The position numbers were made by a program, and so were the translations under genes. The notes beneath the pieces are model-generated. The model was given only the letters and a program-made list of their open reading frames with translations. It was not told where the DNA came from and did not search any database. A stretch of DNA of 57,696 bases from Antribacter soli (GTDB taxonomy: Bacteria; Actinomycetota; Actinomycetes; Actinomycetales; Cellulomonadaceae): contig NZ_JAKGSG010000062.1 of the NCBI RefSeq assembly GCF_021568775.1, positions 1 to 57,696 of the forward strand, read 5' to 3'. Shown one piece after another: positions 18,152-25,542 of this stretch; positions within the stretch are counted from its first letter, which is position 1, and every line of letters begins with the position of its first letter.

Positions 18152-18993
18152 GCGTCCGTGCCTCGACCCGCCCCAGCATCATCGCCACAGCGATCCTGGT
18201 CCTGGGCGCCCTGTACTGCCTGCTGCCCGTCGCCTGGGTCGTCGTGGCGTCCACCAAGAGTGCCGGTGAGCTCTTCTCGACGCTCACGTTCTTGCCGTCC
18301 ACGCACCTGCTGGACAACATCGCCGAGCTGGTCGCCTACCGCGACGGCCTGTTCTGGCGCTGGATGGCCAACACCGCGCTCTACGCGGGAGTCGGGGGCG
18401 CGCTGTCCGCGATCGTGTCGGCCATGGCGGGCTACGCGCTCGCGAAGTACCAGTTCGCGGGCAAGGCGGCCGTCTTCAACGTGCTGCTCGCCGGCGTGCT
18501 CGTGCCCGGCGTGGTGCTCGCCATCCCGCAGTACCTGATGCTGGCCCAGGTCGAGCTGACCAACACCTACTGGGCCGTGCTCCTGCCCAGCATCATCAGC
18601 CCGTACGGCATCTATCTCGCGCGCATCTACGCGGCGGCCGCCGTGCCGGACGAGGTGGTGGAGGCCGCCCGCACCGACGGCGCGGGGGAGCTGCGGACGT
18701 TCGCGCAGGTGGCCGTGCCGATGATGCTGCCCGGCCTCGTGACGGTGTTCCTCTTCCAGTTCGTCGCGATCTGGAACAACTTCATGCTGCCGTACATCAT
18801 GCTCGGCGACGACAGGCTGTTCCCCATCACGGTGGGCCTGTCCGGCCTGCTCAACCAGGGTGCGTCCCAGCCCGCGATGTACACGCTGGTGATCACGGGT
18901 GCCCTGCTGAGCGTGATCCCGCTCGTCGCGCTGTTCCTGCTGCTCCAGCGGTTCTGGCAGGTCGACCTCGCGGCCGGCGCCGTGAAGGCCTGA
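18148..18993 (+). CDS. Sugar ABC importer permease, MalG-type
   Basis: Second membrane subunit. 281 aa, about six helices, with EAARTDGAGELRTF...VPMMLPG as the ATPase-docking loop near residue 172. Its ATG overlaps the stop of the first permease. No ATPase gene follows; as in many actinobacteria, a shared MsiK-type ATPase elsewhere presumably drives this importer. The gene ends 28 bp before the regulator gene, which has its own promoter within the gap. Confidence 0.93.
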   Translation: MSVRASTRPSIIATAILVLGALYCLLPVAWVVVASTKSAGELFSTLTFLPSTHLLDNIAELVAYRDGLFWRWMANTALYAGVGGALSAIVSAMAGYALAKYQFAGKAAVFNVLLAGVLVPGVVLAIPQYLMLAQVELTNTYWAVLLPSIISPYGIYLARIYAAAAVPDEVVEAARTDGAGELRTFAQVAVPMMLPGLVTVFLFQFVAIWNNFMLPYIMLGDDRLFPITVGLSGLLNQGASQPAMYTLVITGALLSVIPLVALFLLLQRFWQVDLAAGAVKA

Positions 18994-19007
18994 CATGGCA
19001 CGGTCCC

Positions 19008-19013
19008 TAGACT
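19008..19013 (+). promoter_or_regulatory. -10 box of the LacI regulator gene
   Basis: TAGACT followed by 8 nt and ATG 19022, allowing a leaderless or nearly leaderless transcript independent of the importer operon. Confidence 0.5.
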
Positions 19014-19021
19014 CACGTTCC

Positions 19022-20050
19022 ATGGAGGAGAGGGATGGCGGCGCGCCCGCCCGGCGCCGTCGGCCGACGATCCGTGACGTCGCCGCCGCGGCCGGAGTGT
19101 CGCGCGGCACGGTGTCGCGCGTCATCAACGGCGGGCACTGGGTGTCGCCCGACGCGCTCGCGGCCGTGCAGGAGGCGATCCGCAGCACGGGGTACGTGGC
19201 GAACCAGCACGCCCGGTCGCTCGTCACCGCGCGGGCCAACTCCGTGGCGTTCCTGCTCACCGAGCCGCAGCACCTGCTGTTCGAGGACCCCAACTTCTCC
19301 GTGCTGCTGCGCGGCGCCGCGGAGGCGCTCGCCCGCCGGGAGATGCCGTTGCTGCTCATGGTGGCCGGCACCCCCGACGAGCGGCGGCGCATCTCCCGGT
19401 ACGTCGCGGCCGGGCACGTCGACGGCGTGCTGCTCATCAGCTCCCACCGCGACAACCCCATGCTCGGCGAGCTGCTCGACCACCGCGTGCCCGTCGTGTC
19501 CTGCGGCGTCCCGCTCGGGTACGAGGACCGGATCGGGTACGTGGCCGCCGACGACCGTGCCGGCGCCCGGACCATGACCGACCACCTGCTCTCCCGCGGG
19601 CGCAGGCGCGTGGCGATGATCACCGGGCCGCTCGACACCCCCGGCGGCACGCTGCGCCTCCAGGGCTACCGGGAGGCGCTCGGGGACCTGTACGACCCCC
19701 AGCTCGTGGCCAACGGCGACTACTCGCGCGAGTCCGGCCGGCTCGCGATGGCGGCGCTCCTCGAGAGGCGGCCCGACCTCGACGCTGTCTTCGTCGCCTC
19801 CGACCTCATGGCCGCCGGCGCGCTCGTCGCCCTCCAGGCGGCCGGGCGGCGGGTGCCCGAGGACGTGGCCGTCGGCGGGTTCGACGACTCCGGCGTCGCC
19901 GCCGCGCTCCACCCCGCGCTCACGACGATGCGCCAGCCCTTCGAGCGGATCAGCGCCGAGATGGTGCGGCTCTTGCTGGAGGTCGTCGACGGGCAGGCCC
20001 CGGCGGCGATCACCCTGCCGACGTCGCTGGTGGTCCGGGCGTCGTCGTAG
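19022..20050 (+). CDS. LacI-family regulator of the galactan locus
   Basis: Transcription factor of 342 aa: helix-turn-helix TIRDVAAAAGVSRGTVSRVI at about residues 15-35, hinge helix QHARSLVTARANSVAF, then a periplasmic-binding-protein-like sensor domain (AFLLTEPQ... to the C-terminal LPTSLVVR). ATG 19022 follows the -10 box directly; ATG 18995 upstream would place the promoter inside the gene and is rejected. Position at the end of the importer operon and the operator between the divergent enzyme and importer genes suggest repression relieved by galactose or galactobiose. The exact inducer is unknown. Confidence 0.92.
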   Translation: MEERDGGAPARRRRPTIRDVAAAAGVSRGTVSRVINGGHWVSPDALAAVQEAIRSTGYVANQHARSLVTARANSVAFLLTEPQHLLFEDPNFSVLLRGAAEALARREMPLLLMVAGTPDERRRISRYVAAGHVDGVLLISSHRDNPMLGELLDHRVPVVSCGVPLGYEDRIGYVAADDRAGARTMTDHLLSRGRRRVAMITGPLDTPGGTLRLQGYREALGDLYDPQLVANGDYSRESGRLAMAALLERRPDLDAVFVASDLMAAGALVALQAAGRRVPEDVAVGGFDDSGVAAALHPALTTMRQPFERISAEMVRLLLEVVDGQAPAAITLPTSLVVRASS

Positions 20051-20107
20051 CTGCCCGACGGCGGTCGCTCGGCCCCGGCCGCCCGGCCCGCCCCCGTCGT
20101 TCTCGCG

Positions 20108-21136
20108 TCAGGGGAGGGCGGCGAGGATCTCCCGCTCCTCCGCGCGGGTCAGGCCCGTGACGGTCGCGTCCGGCGTGGCGCGCAGCCACGCCAGCGTGTC
20201 GCGGGCCGTGTCCGCGAAGGGCCGGATCCGCAGGCCCGCCGCGAGGGACCCCGTGACGTCGTGCGCCAGGAACCCCGTGGCCTCGGGCTCGCCGATCCAG
20301 AGCGGGAGCGAACGCGGGCCCGACCACGGCGTCACGTCGTGCTCGGCCAGGACCGCCGCCGCAACGGGCACCAGCGCAGGCGCTGCGTCGACGCCCGCGG
20401 CGACCTGCGCGAGGAGCCCCGACCGTGGGAGCGGCGGGCAGATCCCGTCGAGCACGCCGGTGCGGCGCACCTCGGCGCTGTCGACGATCCATACGGCGAG
20501 GTCGCGCACGTCGATCAGCTGCACCGGCTCGTCGACCGGCTCGGGGACGAGCACCGGGCCGCCGTCGGCCGCCGCGTCCGCGAGCCGGGCGGGCCAGTAG
20601 GTGAACCGGCCGGTCGGGTCGCCCGGGCCGACGATGAGGCCGGGCCGGATCACGAGCGCCGCCGCCGCCCCGGCCAGGACCGCGTTCTCGCAGGCCACCT
20701 TCATCGCGCCGTAGACCTCGGGACTCTCCTTCGGGTCCTCGTCGGTCCCCACGGGGTCCACCAGCGGCAGCGTGGCGGGCGTGCCGCCGGGGGTCGTCGT
20801 GTCGGCGTAGACGTTGACCGTGGACACGAACGTCCAGTGCGCGTCCGGGAAGTCCGTGACGGCCCGGCGGACGTGCGACGGCGTGCGCGAGACGTCGACC
20901 ACGGCGTCGAACGGCGTCGTGCCTCCTGCTCGGCCCGATCCTGCTGTGCCCGAGCCTGCCCTCGTGAGCTCGTCCGGGACCGGTTCCGCGCGATCCCACC
21001 GGACGAAGGCCGCTCCCTCGGGAGGGGTGCCGCTGACCCCGCGGGCGGTGCACGTCACGTCGTGGCCGCGCCGCACCGCCTCCTGCGCGACCACGCGGGA
21101 GAGGAAGCCTGTTCCGCCGAGCACGAGGATCCGCAT
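20108..21136 (-). CDS. NAD-dependent epimerase/dehydratase-family reductase
   Basis: 342-aa Rossmann-fold protein: LVLGGTGFLSRVV at residues 4-16 binds the dinucleotide; WTFVSTVNVYAD and EVYGAMKVACENAV supply the Ser/Tyr-x3-Lys catalytic residues of extended short-chain dehydrogenases. Actinobacterial relatives are annotated as reductases or isoflavone-reductase-like proteins without known substrate. The middle (residues about 55-75) is a Gly/Ser/Ala-rich stretch. Ribosome site GAGG about 8 nt before the ATG on the minus strand. Convergent with the LacI gene; no functional link to the galactan genes is evident. Confidence 0.85.
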   Translation of the reverse strand: MRILVLGGTGFLSRVVAQEAVRRGHDVTCTARGVSGTPPEGAAFVRWDRAEPVPDELTRAGSGTAGSGRAGGTTPFDAVVDVSRTPSHVRRAVTDFPDAHWTFVSTVNVYADTTTPGGTPATLPLVDPVGTDEDPKESPEVYGAMKVACENAVLAGAAAALVIRPGLIVGPGDPTGRFTYWPARLADAAADGGPVLVPEPVDEPVQLIDVRDLAVWIVDSAEVRRTGVLDGICPPLPRSGLLAQVAAGVDAAPALVPVAAAVLAEHDVTPWSGPRSLPLWIGEPEATGFLAHDVTGSLAAGLRIRPFADTARDTLAWLRATPDATVTGLTRAEEREILAALP

Positions 21137-21225
21137 GGATCTACCTCACCGGACCGGAGCGGCGGCGGCCAGCGGATCTGCCGGCAGCGTAAGGACGGAC
21201 GCCCGTTGTGGGAGCATCGTCCCTC

Positions 21226-21753
21226 ATGACCGATCTAAGCATCCTGGACTGGGCCGAGCTGGCCGTTGCTGTCGCGACCGTCCTGGCCGCCGCCTTCGCC
21301 GGCATCCAGGTGGTCGGGCTCCGCCGCGACCAGAACGCGGCGGAGCGTCGCGAGTACGAGGCCGTCTCGATGATGTGGACCGTCGTCGAGGCGCCGCTCG
21401 CGGCGGACGCGGACGGCCTTGCTCGGTGGGTCCTCAGGTTCACGCTCGCGAACCCCGGGCGCATGCCGATCGACGACGTGCAGTGCGTCGTCCACGTGGG
21501 CGTACCCGTCCGACGGGTGCACTTCGACGGAAGCAGCGAAGAGCCCACGGACACCCTGACCTTCATCCAGACCATCGTCTCGGGAACGACCACCCGGACG
21601 TGGGATCGCAAGTTCGTGGTGCCGTACGAGGACCGCAACTTCGTCTCGGGCATGCGGGTCGACGTGACGTTCCGTGACATCCGCGGTGAGGTCCGGACCA
21701 ACACGTGGCCCCGCCCGGCCCGTCCGACGGCGGCGGGGGCGCTCGCTCGCTGA
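21226..21753 (+). CDS. Hypothetical membrane-anchored protein
   Basis: Not recognised. About 175 aa: one hydrophobic segment at residues 10-30 (ELAVAVATVLAAAFAGIQVV) followed by RRDQNAAERREYEAV and a beta-rich soluble part with LRFTLANPGRMPIDDVQC and TFRDIRGEVRTNTW. The layout, one helix then a domain that begins W-V-L-R-F-T-L-x-N-x-G, resembles small proteins with an immunoglobulin-like fold often found scattered in actinobacteria. ATG 21226 has GGGAG about 11 nt upstream; GTG 21208 is an alternative. Solitary gene, no partners seen. Confidence 0.6.
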   Translation: MTDLSILDWAELAVAVATVLAAAFAGIQVVGLRRDQNAAERREYEAVSMMWTVVEAPLAADADGLARWVLRFTLANPGRMPIDDVQCVVHVGVPVRRVHFDGSSEEPTDTLTFIQTIVSGTTTRTWDRKFVVPYEDRNFVSGMRVDVTFRDIRGEVRTNTWPRPARPTAAGALAR

Positions 21754-21762
21754 GTGACGCTC

Positions 21763-21789
21763 GTGCCGGTGCCGGTGCCGGTGCCGGTG
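21763..21789. repeat. GTGCCG hexamer repeat, about 4.5 copies
   Basis: Perfect short tandem repeat between the convergent hypothetical gene and mrp. Slippage-prone; non-coding on both strands. Confidence 0.7.
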
Positions 21790-21813
21790 GCTCTGGCCCC
21801 GAACGGCCCAGGC

Positions 21814-23031
21814 TCAGACCGGGCTGATCCCCAGGCTGCGCCCGGCCAGCCCGCGCCGTCGGCCGGCGAGGGCGCGCGCGACCTCCTGCAGCACCTTGGC
21901 GGCGGCCGAGTCCGGGTCGGCGAGGACCACCGGCAGCCCGGCGTCACCGCCCTCGCGGACGGCGACGTCGAGCGGCACCTGGCCGAGCAGCGGAACGTCG
22001 GACCCGAGCAGCGTCGTGAGCCGCTTGGCGACCCGTTCGCCGCCGCCGGATCCGAACACGTGCAGCCGCGACCCGTCGGGCTGCTCCAGCCACGACATGT
22101 TCTCCACCACGCCGACCACACCCTGCGAGGTCTGGATCGCGACCGAACCGGCGCGCTCGGCGACCTCGGCGGCGGCGGCCTGCGGGGTCGTGACCACCAC
22201 GATCTCGGAACCGGGCAGGAGCTGCGCCACGGAGATCGCGATGTCGCCGGTGCCGGGCGGCAGGTCGAGCAGGAGCACGTCGAGGTCGCCCCAGAACACG
22301 TCGGCGAGGAACTGCTCGAGCGCGCGGTGAAGCATCGGCCCGCGCCACACGACGGGCTGCCCCTCGGGCACGAACATGCCGATCGACACGACCTTGACGC
22401 CGTGCGCGATCGGCGGAAGCAGCATGGAGTCGACGCGGGTCGGCTGGCGCGTCACGCCGAGCATGCGGGGGATCGAGAACCCGTAGATGTCGGCGTCGAG
22501 CACACCGACGGACAGACCCTCGGCGGCCAGGGCGACCGCGAGGTTCGCCGTGACGGACGACTTCCCGACGCCACCCTTGCCCGACGCGATCGCGTACACC
22601 TTCGTGAGCGACCCGGGCTGCGAGAACGGGATCACGGGATCGCCCGACCCGCCGCGCAGGCGAGAACGCAGGGACTGGCGCTGCTCCGGCGTCATCACCC
22701 CGAGCTCGACCGCGACGGAGCCCACGCCCGGCACTGCGGCCACGGCGGCCGCGACGTCGTTCACGAGCGTGTCGCGCATGGGGCAGCTCGCCACGGTGAG
22801 GTCGACGCCCACCACGACGTGGCGACCTTCGCCCGGCCCGGCGGCGCCCGTCCCGGCGGCGCCCGGCCCGGCGGCGCCCGGCTCTCCGGCGTCGGCGGCG
22901 TCGCGCACCTCGATCGAGCGGAGCATGCCGAGGTCGGTGATCGGCCGCCGGATCTCGGGGTCGACCACGCCGGCGAGCGCGGCGCGCACGCGCGTCTCGA
23001 CCGGGTCCGTGGGCTCGCTGGGTGAGGTCAT
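21814..23031 (-). CDS. mrp: Mrp/ApbC-family P-loop ATPase
   Basis: 405 aa: N-terminal DUF59/MIP18-like domain (VDPEIRRPITDLGM near residue 24) and a MinD/ParA-like ATPase domain with ASGKGGVGKSSVTANLA near residue 150 and DLPPGTGD. In other bacteria Mrp carries Fe-S clusters for transfer to target proteins. The usual Cys-x2-Cys after GVVENMSW is absent: here the position reads LEQPDGSRLHVFG. ATG 23031 is preceded by -10 box TAGGAT with 6 nt between, so the gene is probably leaderless. A repeated GAAGPGAAGTGAAGPG linker sits near residue 65-75. Confidence 0.92.
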   Translation of the reverse strand: MTSPSEPTDPVETRVRAALAGVVDPEIRRPITDLGMLRSIEVRDAADAGEPGAAGPGAAGTGAAGPGEGRHVVVGVDLTVASCPMRDTLVNDVAAAVAAVPGVGSVAVELGVMTPEQRQSLRSRLRGGSGDPVIPFSQPGSLTKVYAIASGKGGVGKSSVTANLAVALAAEGLSVGVLDADIYGFSIPRMLGVTRQPTRVDSMLLPPIAHGVKVVSIGMFVPEGQPVVWRGPMLHRALEQFLADVFWGDLDVLLLDLPPGTGDIAISVAQLLPGSEIVVVTTPQAAAAEVAERAGSVAIQTSQGVVGVVENMSWLEQPDGSRLHVFGSGGGERVAKRLTTLLGSDVPLLGQVPLDVAVREGGDAGLPVVLADPDSAAAKVLQEVARALAGRRRGLAGRSLGISPV

Positions 23032-23037
23032 GACTCG

Positions 23038-23043
23038 ATCCTA
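23038..23043 (-). promoter_or_regulatory. -10 box of leaderless mrp
   Basis: TAGGAT on the minus strand, 6 nt before ATG 23031; no ribosome site is present. Confidence 0.55.
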
Positions 23044-23069
23044 GGGCCCGTGCGTGCCGCACCCCGGTA

Positions 23070-23101
23070 CCGAGATCTGCGGCCCGGACCGCAGATCTCG
23101 G
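23070..23101. promoter_or_regulatory. 13-bp perfect palindrome in divergent region
   Basis: CCGAGATCTGCGG (23070-23082) and CCGCAGATCTCGG (23089-23101) with a 6-nt loop, lying upstream of both mrp and the 618-aa gene. Being upstream of both genes it may be an operator rather than a terminator. Confidence 0.5.
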
Positions 23102-23166
23102 CCCGGACTGCGACCCACACGGCGAACCGACGGCGCGGGGGGTCGTTACCAGGCCGTTATCTCGGA

Positions 23167-23172
23167 TAGGCT
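23167..23172 (+). promoter_or_regulatory. -10 box of the 618-aa gene
   Basis: TAGGCT 27 nt before ATG 23200; the leader contains a strong purine-rich ribosome site. The -35 region is weak (CGTTAC near 23144). Confidence 0.45.
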
Positions 23173-23199
23173 GCGGCACCCGGGGGGAGGGAGGGCGTC

Positions 23200-25056
23200 A
23201 TGGGCGAGAGCACAGCTGGGGGGGCGGTCCTGGTGCCCACGACGGTCCGCCGTGTCGCCACCGAGGACCAGGCACGACAGCTCGCGCACCGGCTGCAGCG
23301 CCCGGACCGGGCGTGGCCGGTGGTGGTCATCTCGACGCCCGCCGGCCGGGACACGCCCTTCGTCGATCCGGGCCGCGTGCTCGACGAGGTCTCCGGGCTG
23401 GCCGAGGTCGTCGTGATCCCCACCGGCGACATCTCGTGGGAGTTCTCCCGGCACATGCCCGAGGGCACGCAGGTCTACGGCGGCGCCTCCCGCGTCTACG
23501 GGACGGGTCTCGACTGGGTGCACGTGCCGCAGCGTTCGCCGCTCCACTTCGCCTACACCGCGGCGGACGGGACGCGCCTCCAGGAGCGTCTGGTGCGCGA
23601 CGCGCTGGCGGGGGCGTTGCACGCTGGCCTCGTCGGCGCTGCCGAGCCTGCCCCGGGAACCCGCGGGACGCGCGGCCGGGTGCTGGGTGTCCTGGGCTCG
23701 CGTGCCCTGGTACAGACGGACGACGACGGCCAGGTCACCATCGCCGAGGAGCTCACGCTCCCGGGCGTACCCCTGGGCCGGCTCCTCGCTCCCGGCATGC
23801 CGGTGTCCGGCGTCCTCGACCGGGCCGGCCGGGTTCTCGACGTCCGCGGCATGCTGCCCGACGCCGGCCGGCTGCGTCAGGTGGTCAGGCTCACCTACCG
23901 CGTGGGCCAGGTCGTGCTGGGCCGTGTCGAGGCGGTGGACGACGCCGCGGTGACGATCGCGCTCGCCCCCTGGGTCGTGGTGCGCGTGCACCGCTCGGAG
24001 GTGACGGGCAACGACCTGGACCTGCTCGGCGACCTGTTCACGGTCGGCGAGGTCGTCACGGCGCGGATGGTGCCCGCCCCGCTCGAGGGCGTCGGCCTGC
24101 GGCTCGATGACGTGGACGAGGGGGAGGCGCCCGTGCCGGCGATCGCGTTGCTCGACGGCGGACCGCCCTGGCTCGAGCCGCCGCCCGTCACCGCGACCGA
24201 GGAGGAGCCGGCCGACCTGCACGGCCCTGACGGCGTGTCGGCGATGCCCGCGCCCGAGGCGGTCGGCGTCGGGCCGCCTGTCCCGACGCCGCGAGCCGTG
24301 GCCGCGATGCTCGCGGGCGCGTCCCCCGCGCCGGCCCCCGCCGGTCCGCCGAGCACTCGCGGCGGAGGCAAGGCCGCGCGCCACCTGAGCCTCGCGCTGG
24401 ACGCCGAGCGCGCGAAGGTGACCGCGCTGGAGAGGGACCTGCTCGAGGTCCGGCTGGCACACCGCCAGGGCGAGGTGGAGCTCGAAGGGCTGCGCGCCTA
24501 CGTGGCGGAGCTGCAGGAGCGGATCGCCCGTCGCGACCAGCACGTCGAGCAGAAGAAGACGGAGCTGCGCAAGGCGCGGACCGAGGCGGCGACGCTGCGC
24601 CGCCGCCTCGGCGAGCTCGGCGGCGTGGACGACGGGGACGAGCGGCTCTTCCTCGACCCCGAGGAGCAGTTCCGCTTCGAGGTCGGAGCCACGTGGGCCC
24701 ACACGATCCGGGCGGCGGAGAAGCCGCACCTGCCGCTCGGCGGGTACACGCTCGGGCCGCGGTTCCTCGCGTCGCTGGACGAGGTGGAGGGCGTGAAGCG
24801 GGATCGCGTCGTGTGGACGGTGGTGCACGTCGTCACGGGCAACGCGAGGAACGTGAACGGTCTCGAGCTGCACCACCTGCGCACCGGCGCGGGCGGCGAC
24901 GACCCGGTGCGGGTGCGCGACGGCGACGGCGCCGTCTGCTATCGCGTGTCGCTGCAGGTGAACACGCCGTCGGCGCGCCGGCTGCACTTCTGGAAGGTGC
25001 CGGGCGGCACCTACGAGCTCTCGCGTGTCGTGGTCCACGACGACACCGAGCCGTGA
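23200..25056 (+). CDS. Unassigned multidomain protein with S1/OB-like domains and coiled coil
   Basis: Function not recognised; cytoplasmic by sequence (no signal or membrane segment). 618 aa. Residues about 10-140: alpha/beta domain with WPVVVISTPAGRDTPF and AEVVVIPTGDISWEFS. About 155-215 and 226-290: two OB/S1-like RNA-binding-type units, the second clearly patterned (YRVGQVVLGRVEAVDDAAVT, then VRVHRSEVTGN and LFTVGEVVTARM). About 315-390: Pro/Ala-rich linker starting LLDGGPPWLEP. About 395-480: heptad-rich coiled coil. About 485-618: compact domain with ARRLHFWKVPGG and a C-terminal VVVHDD, remotely like RelE/ParE-type folds (weak inference). It has its own promoter and ribosome site, ends 6 bp from the convergent DUF1003 gene, and looks like a cargo gene between mrp and DUF1003. 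Confidence 0.85.
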   Translation: MGESTAGGAVLVPTTVRRVATEDQARQLAHRLQRPDRAWPVVVISTPAGRDTPFVDPGRVLDEVSGLAEVVVIPTGDISWEFSRHMPEGTQVYGGASRVYGTGLDWVHVPQRSPLHFAYTAADGTRLQERLVRDALAGALHAGLVGAAEPAPGTRGTRGRVLGVLGSRALVQTDDDGQVTIAEELTLPGVPLGRLLAPGMPVSGVLDRAGRVLDVRGMLPDAGRLRQVVRLTYRVGQVVLGRVEAVDDAAVTIALAPWVVVRVHRSEVTGNDLDLLGDLFTVGEVVTARMVPAPLEGVGLRLDDVDEGEAPVPAIALLDGGPPWLEPPPVTATEEEPADLHGPDGVSAMPAPEAVGVGPPVPTPRAVAAMLAGASPAPAPAGPPSTRGGGKAARHLSLALDAERAKVTALERDLLEVRLAHRQGEVELEGLRAYVAELQERIARRDQHVEQKKTELRKARTEAATLRRRLGELGGVDDGDERLFLDPEEQFRFEVGATWAHTIRAAEKPHLPLGGYTLGPRFLASLDEVEGVKRDRVVWTVVHVVTGNARNVNGLELHHLRTGAGGDDPVRVRDGDGAVCYRVSLQVNTPSARRLHFWKVPGGTYELSRVVVHDDTEP

Positions 25057-25062
25057 CCCTGC

Positions 25063-25542
25063 CTACCTCTCCCGCTCCTCGAGCTCCTCCAGGAGGTTGC
25101 GGATCTCGGACCGGACGAAGTCGCGTGTCGCCACCTCGGACAGGGCGATGCGCAGCGCCGCCATCTCGCGGGCCAGGTACTCCGTGTCGGCGAGGTTCCG
25201 TTCGCCGCGCTGGCGGTCGCGCTCGGCCGTCACGCGGTCCCGGTCGTCCTGGCGGTTCTGCGCGAGCAGGATCAGCGGCGCGGCGTAGGACGCCTGGAGC
25301 GACAGCATGAGCGTGAGCGCCGTGAAGCCGTTCGCCGCTCTGTCGAACCGCAGGTCCGGGGGACCCCACGTGTTCCATGCGAGCCAGACGATGCAGAAGA
25401 GCGTCAGGTAGATGAGGAACCGGGGCGTGCCGAGGAAGCGGGCGATTCCCTCGGTCGCCTTGCCCACCGCGTCCTCGCCGAGCCGGATGCGGGGGATCAC
25501 CAGGCGGCGCTGCTCCAGCGGGGTGTCGAGCCGGTCAGCCAC
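25063..25542 (-). CDS. DUF1003 membrane protein
   Basis: 159 aa. Two membrane helices around residues 40-58 (FLIYLTLFCIVWLAWNTWG) and 74-95 with FTALTLMLSLQASYAAPLI, then a long charged C-terminal helix from QNRQDDRDRVTAERD to the end, the standard DUF1003 layout. Function unproven; the family sits next to MgtE-N/CBS proteins in actinobacteria. GTG start overlaps the stop of the upstream CBS gene by 8 bp and has GAGGAGG upstream, so the pair is translationally coupled. Confidence 0.92.
   Translation of the reverse strand: MADRLDTPLEQRRLVIPRIRLGEDAVGKATEGIARFLGTPRFLIYLTLFCIVWLAWNTWGPPDLRFDRAANGFTALTLMLSLQASYAAPLILLAQNRQDDRDRVTAERDRQRGERNLADTEYLAREMAALRIALSEVATRDFVRSEIRNLLEELEERER

Noticed and set aside
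18995-19021. Earlier ATG for the LacI regulator
   Set aside because: It would place the TAGACT box inside the coding region and has no ribosome site; the helix-turn-helix spacing fits ATG 19022.
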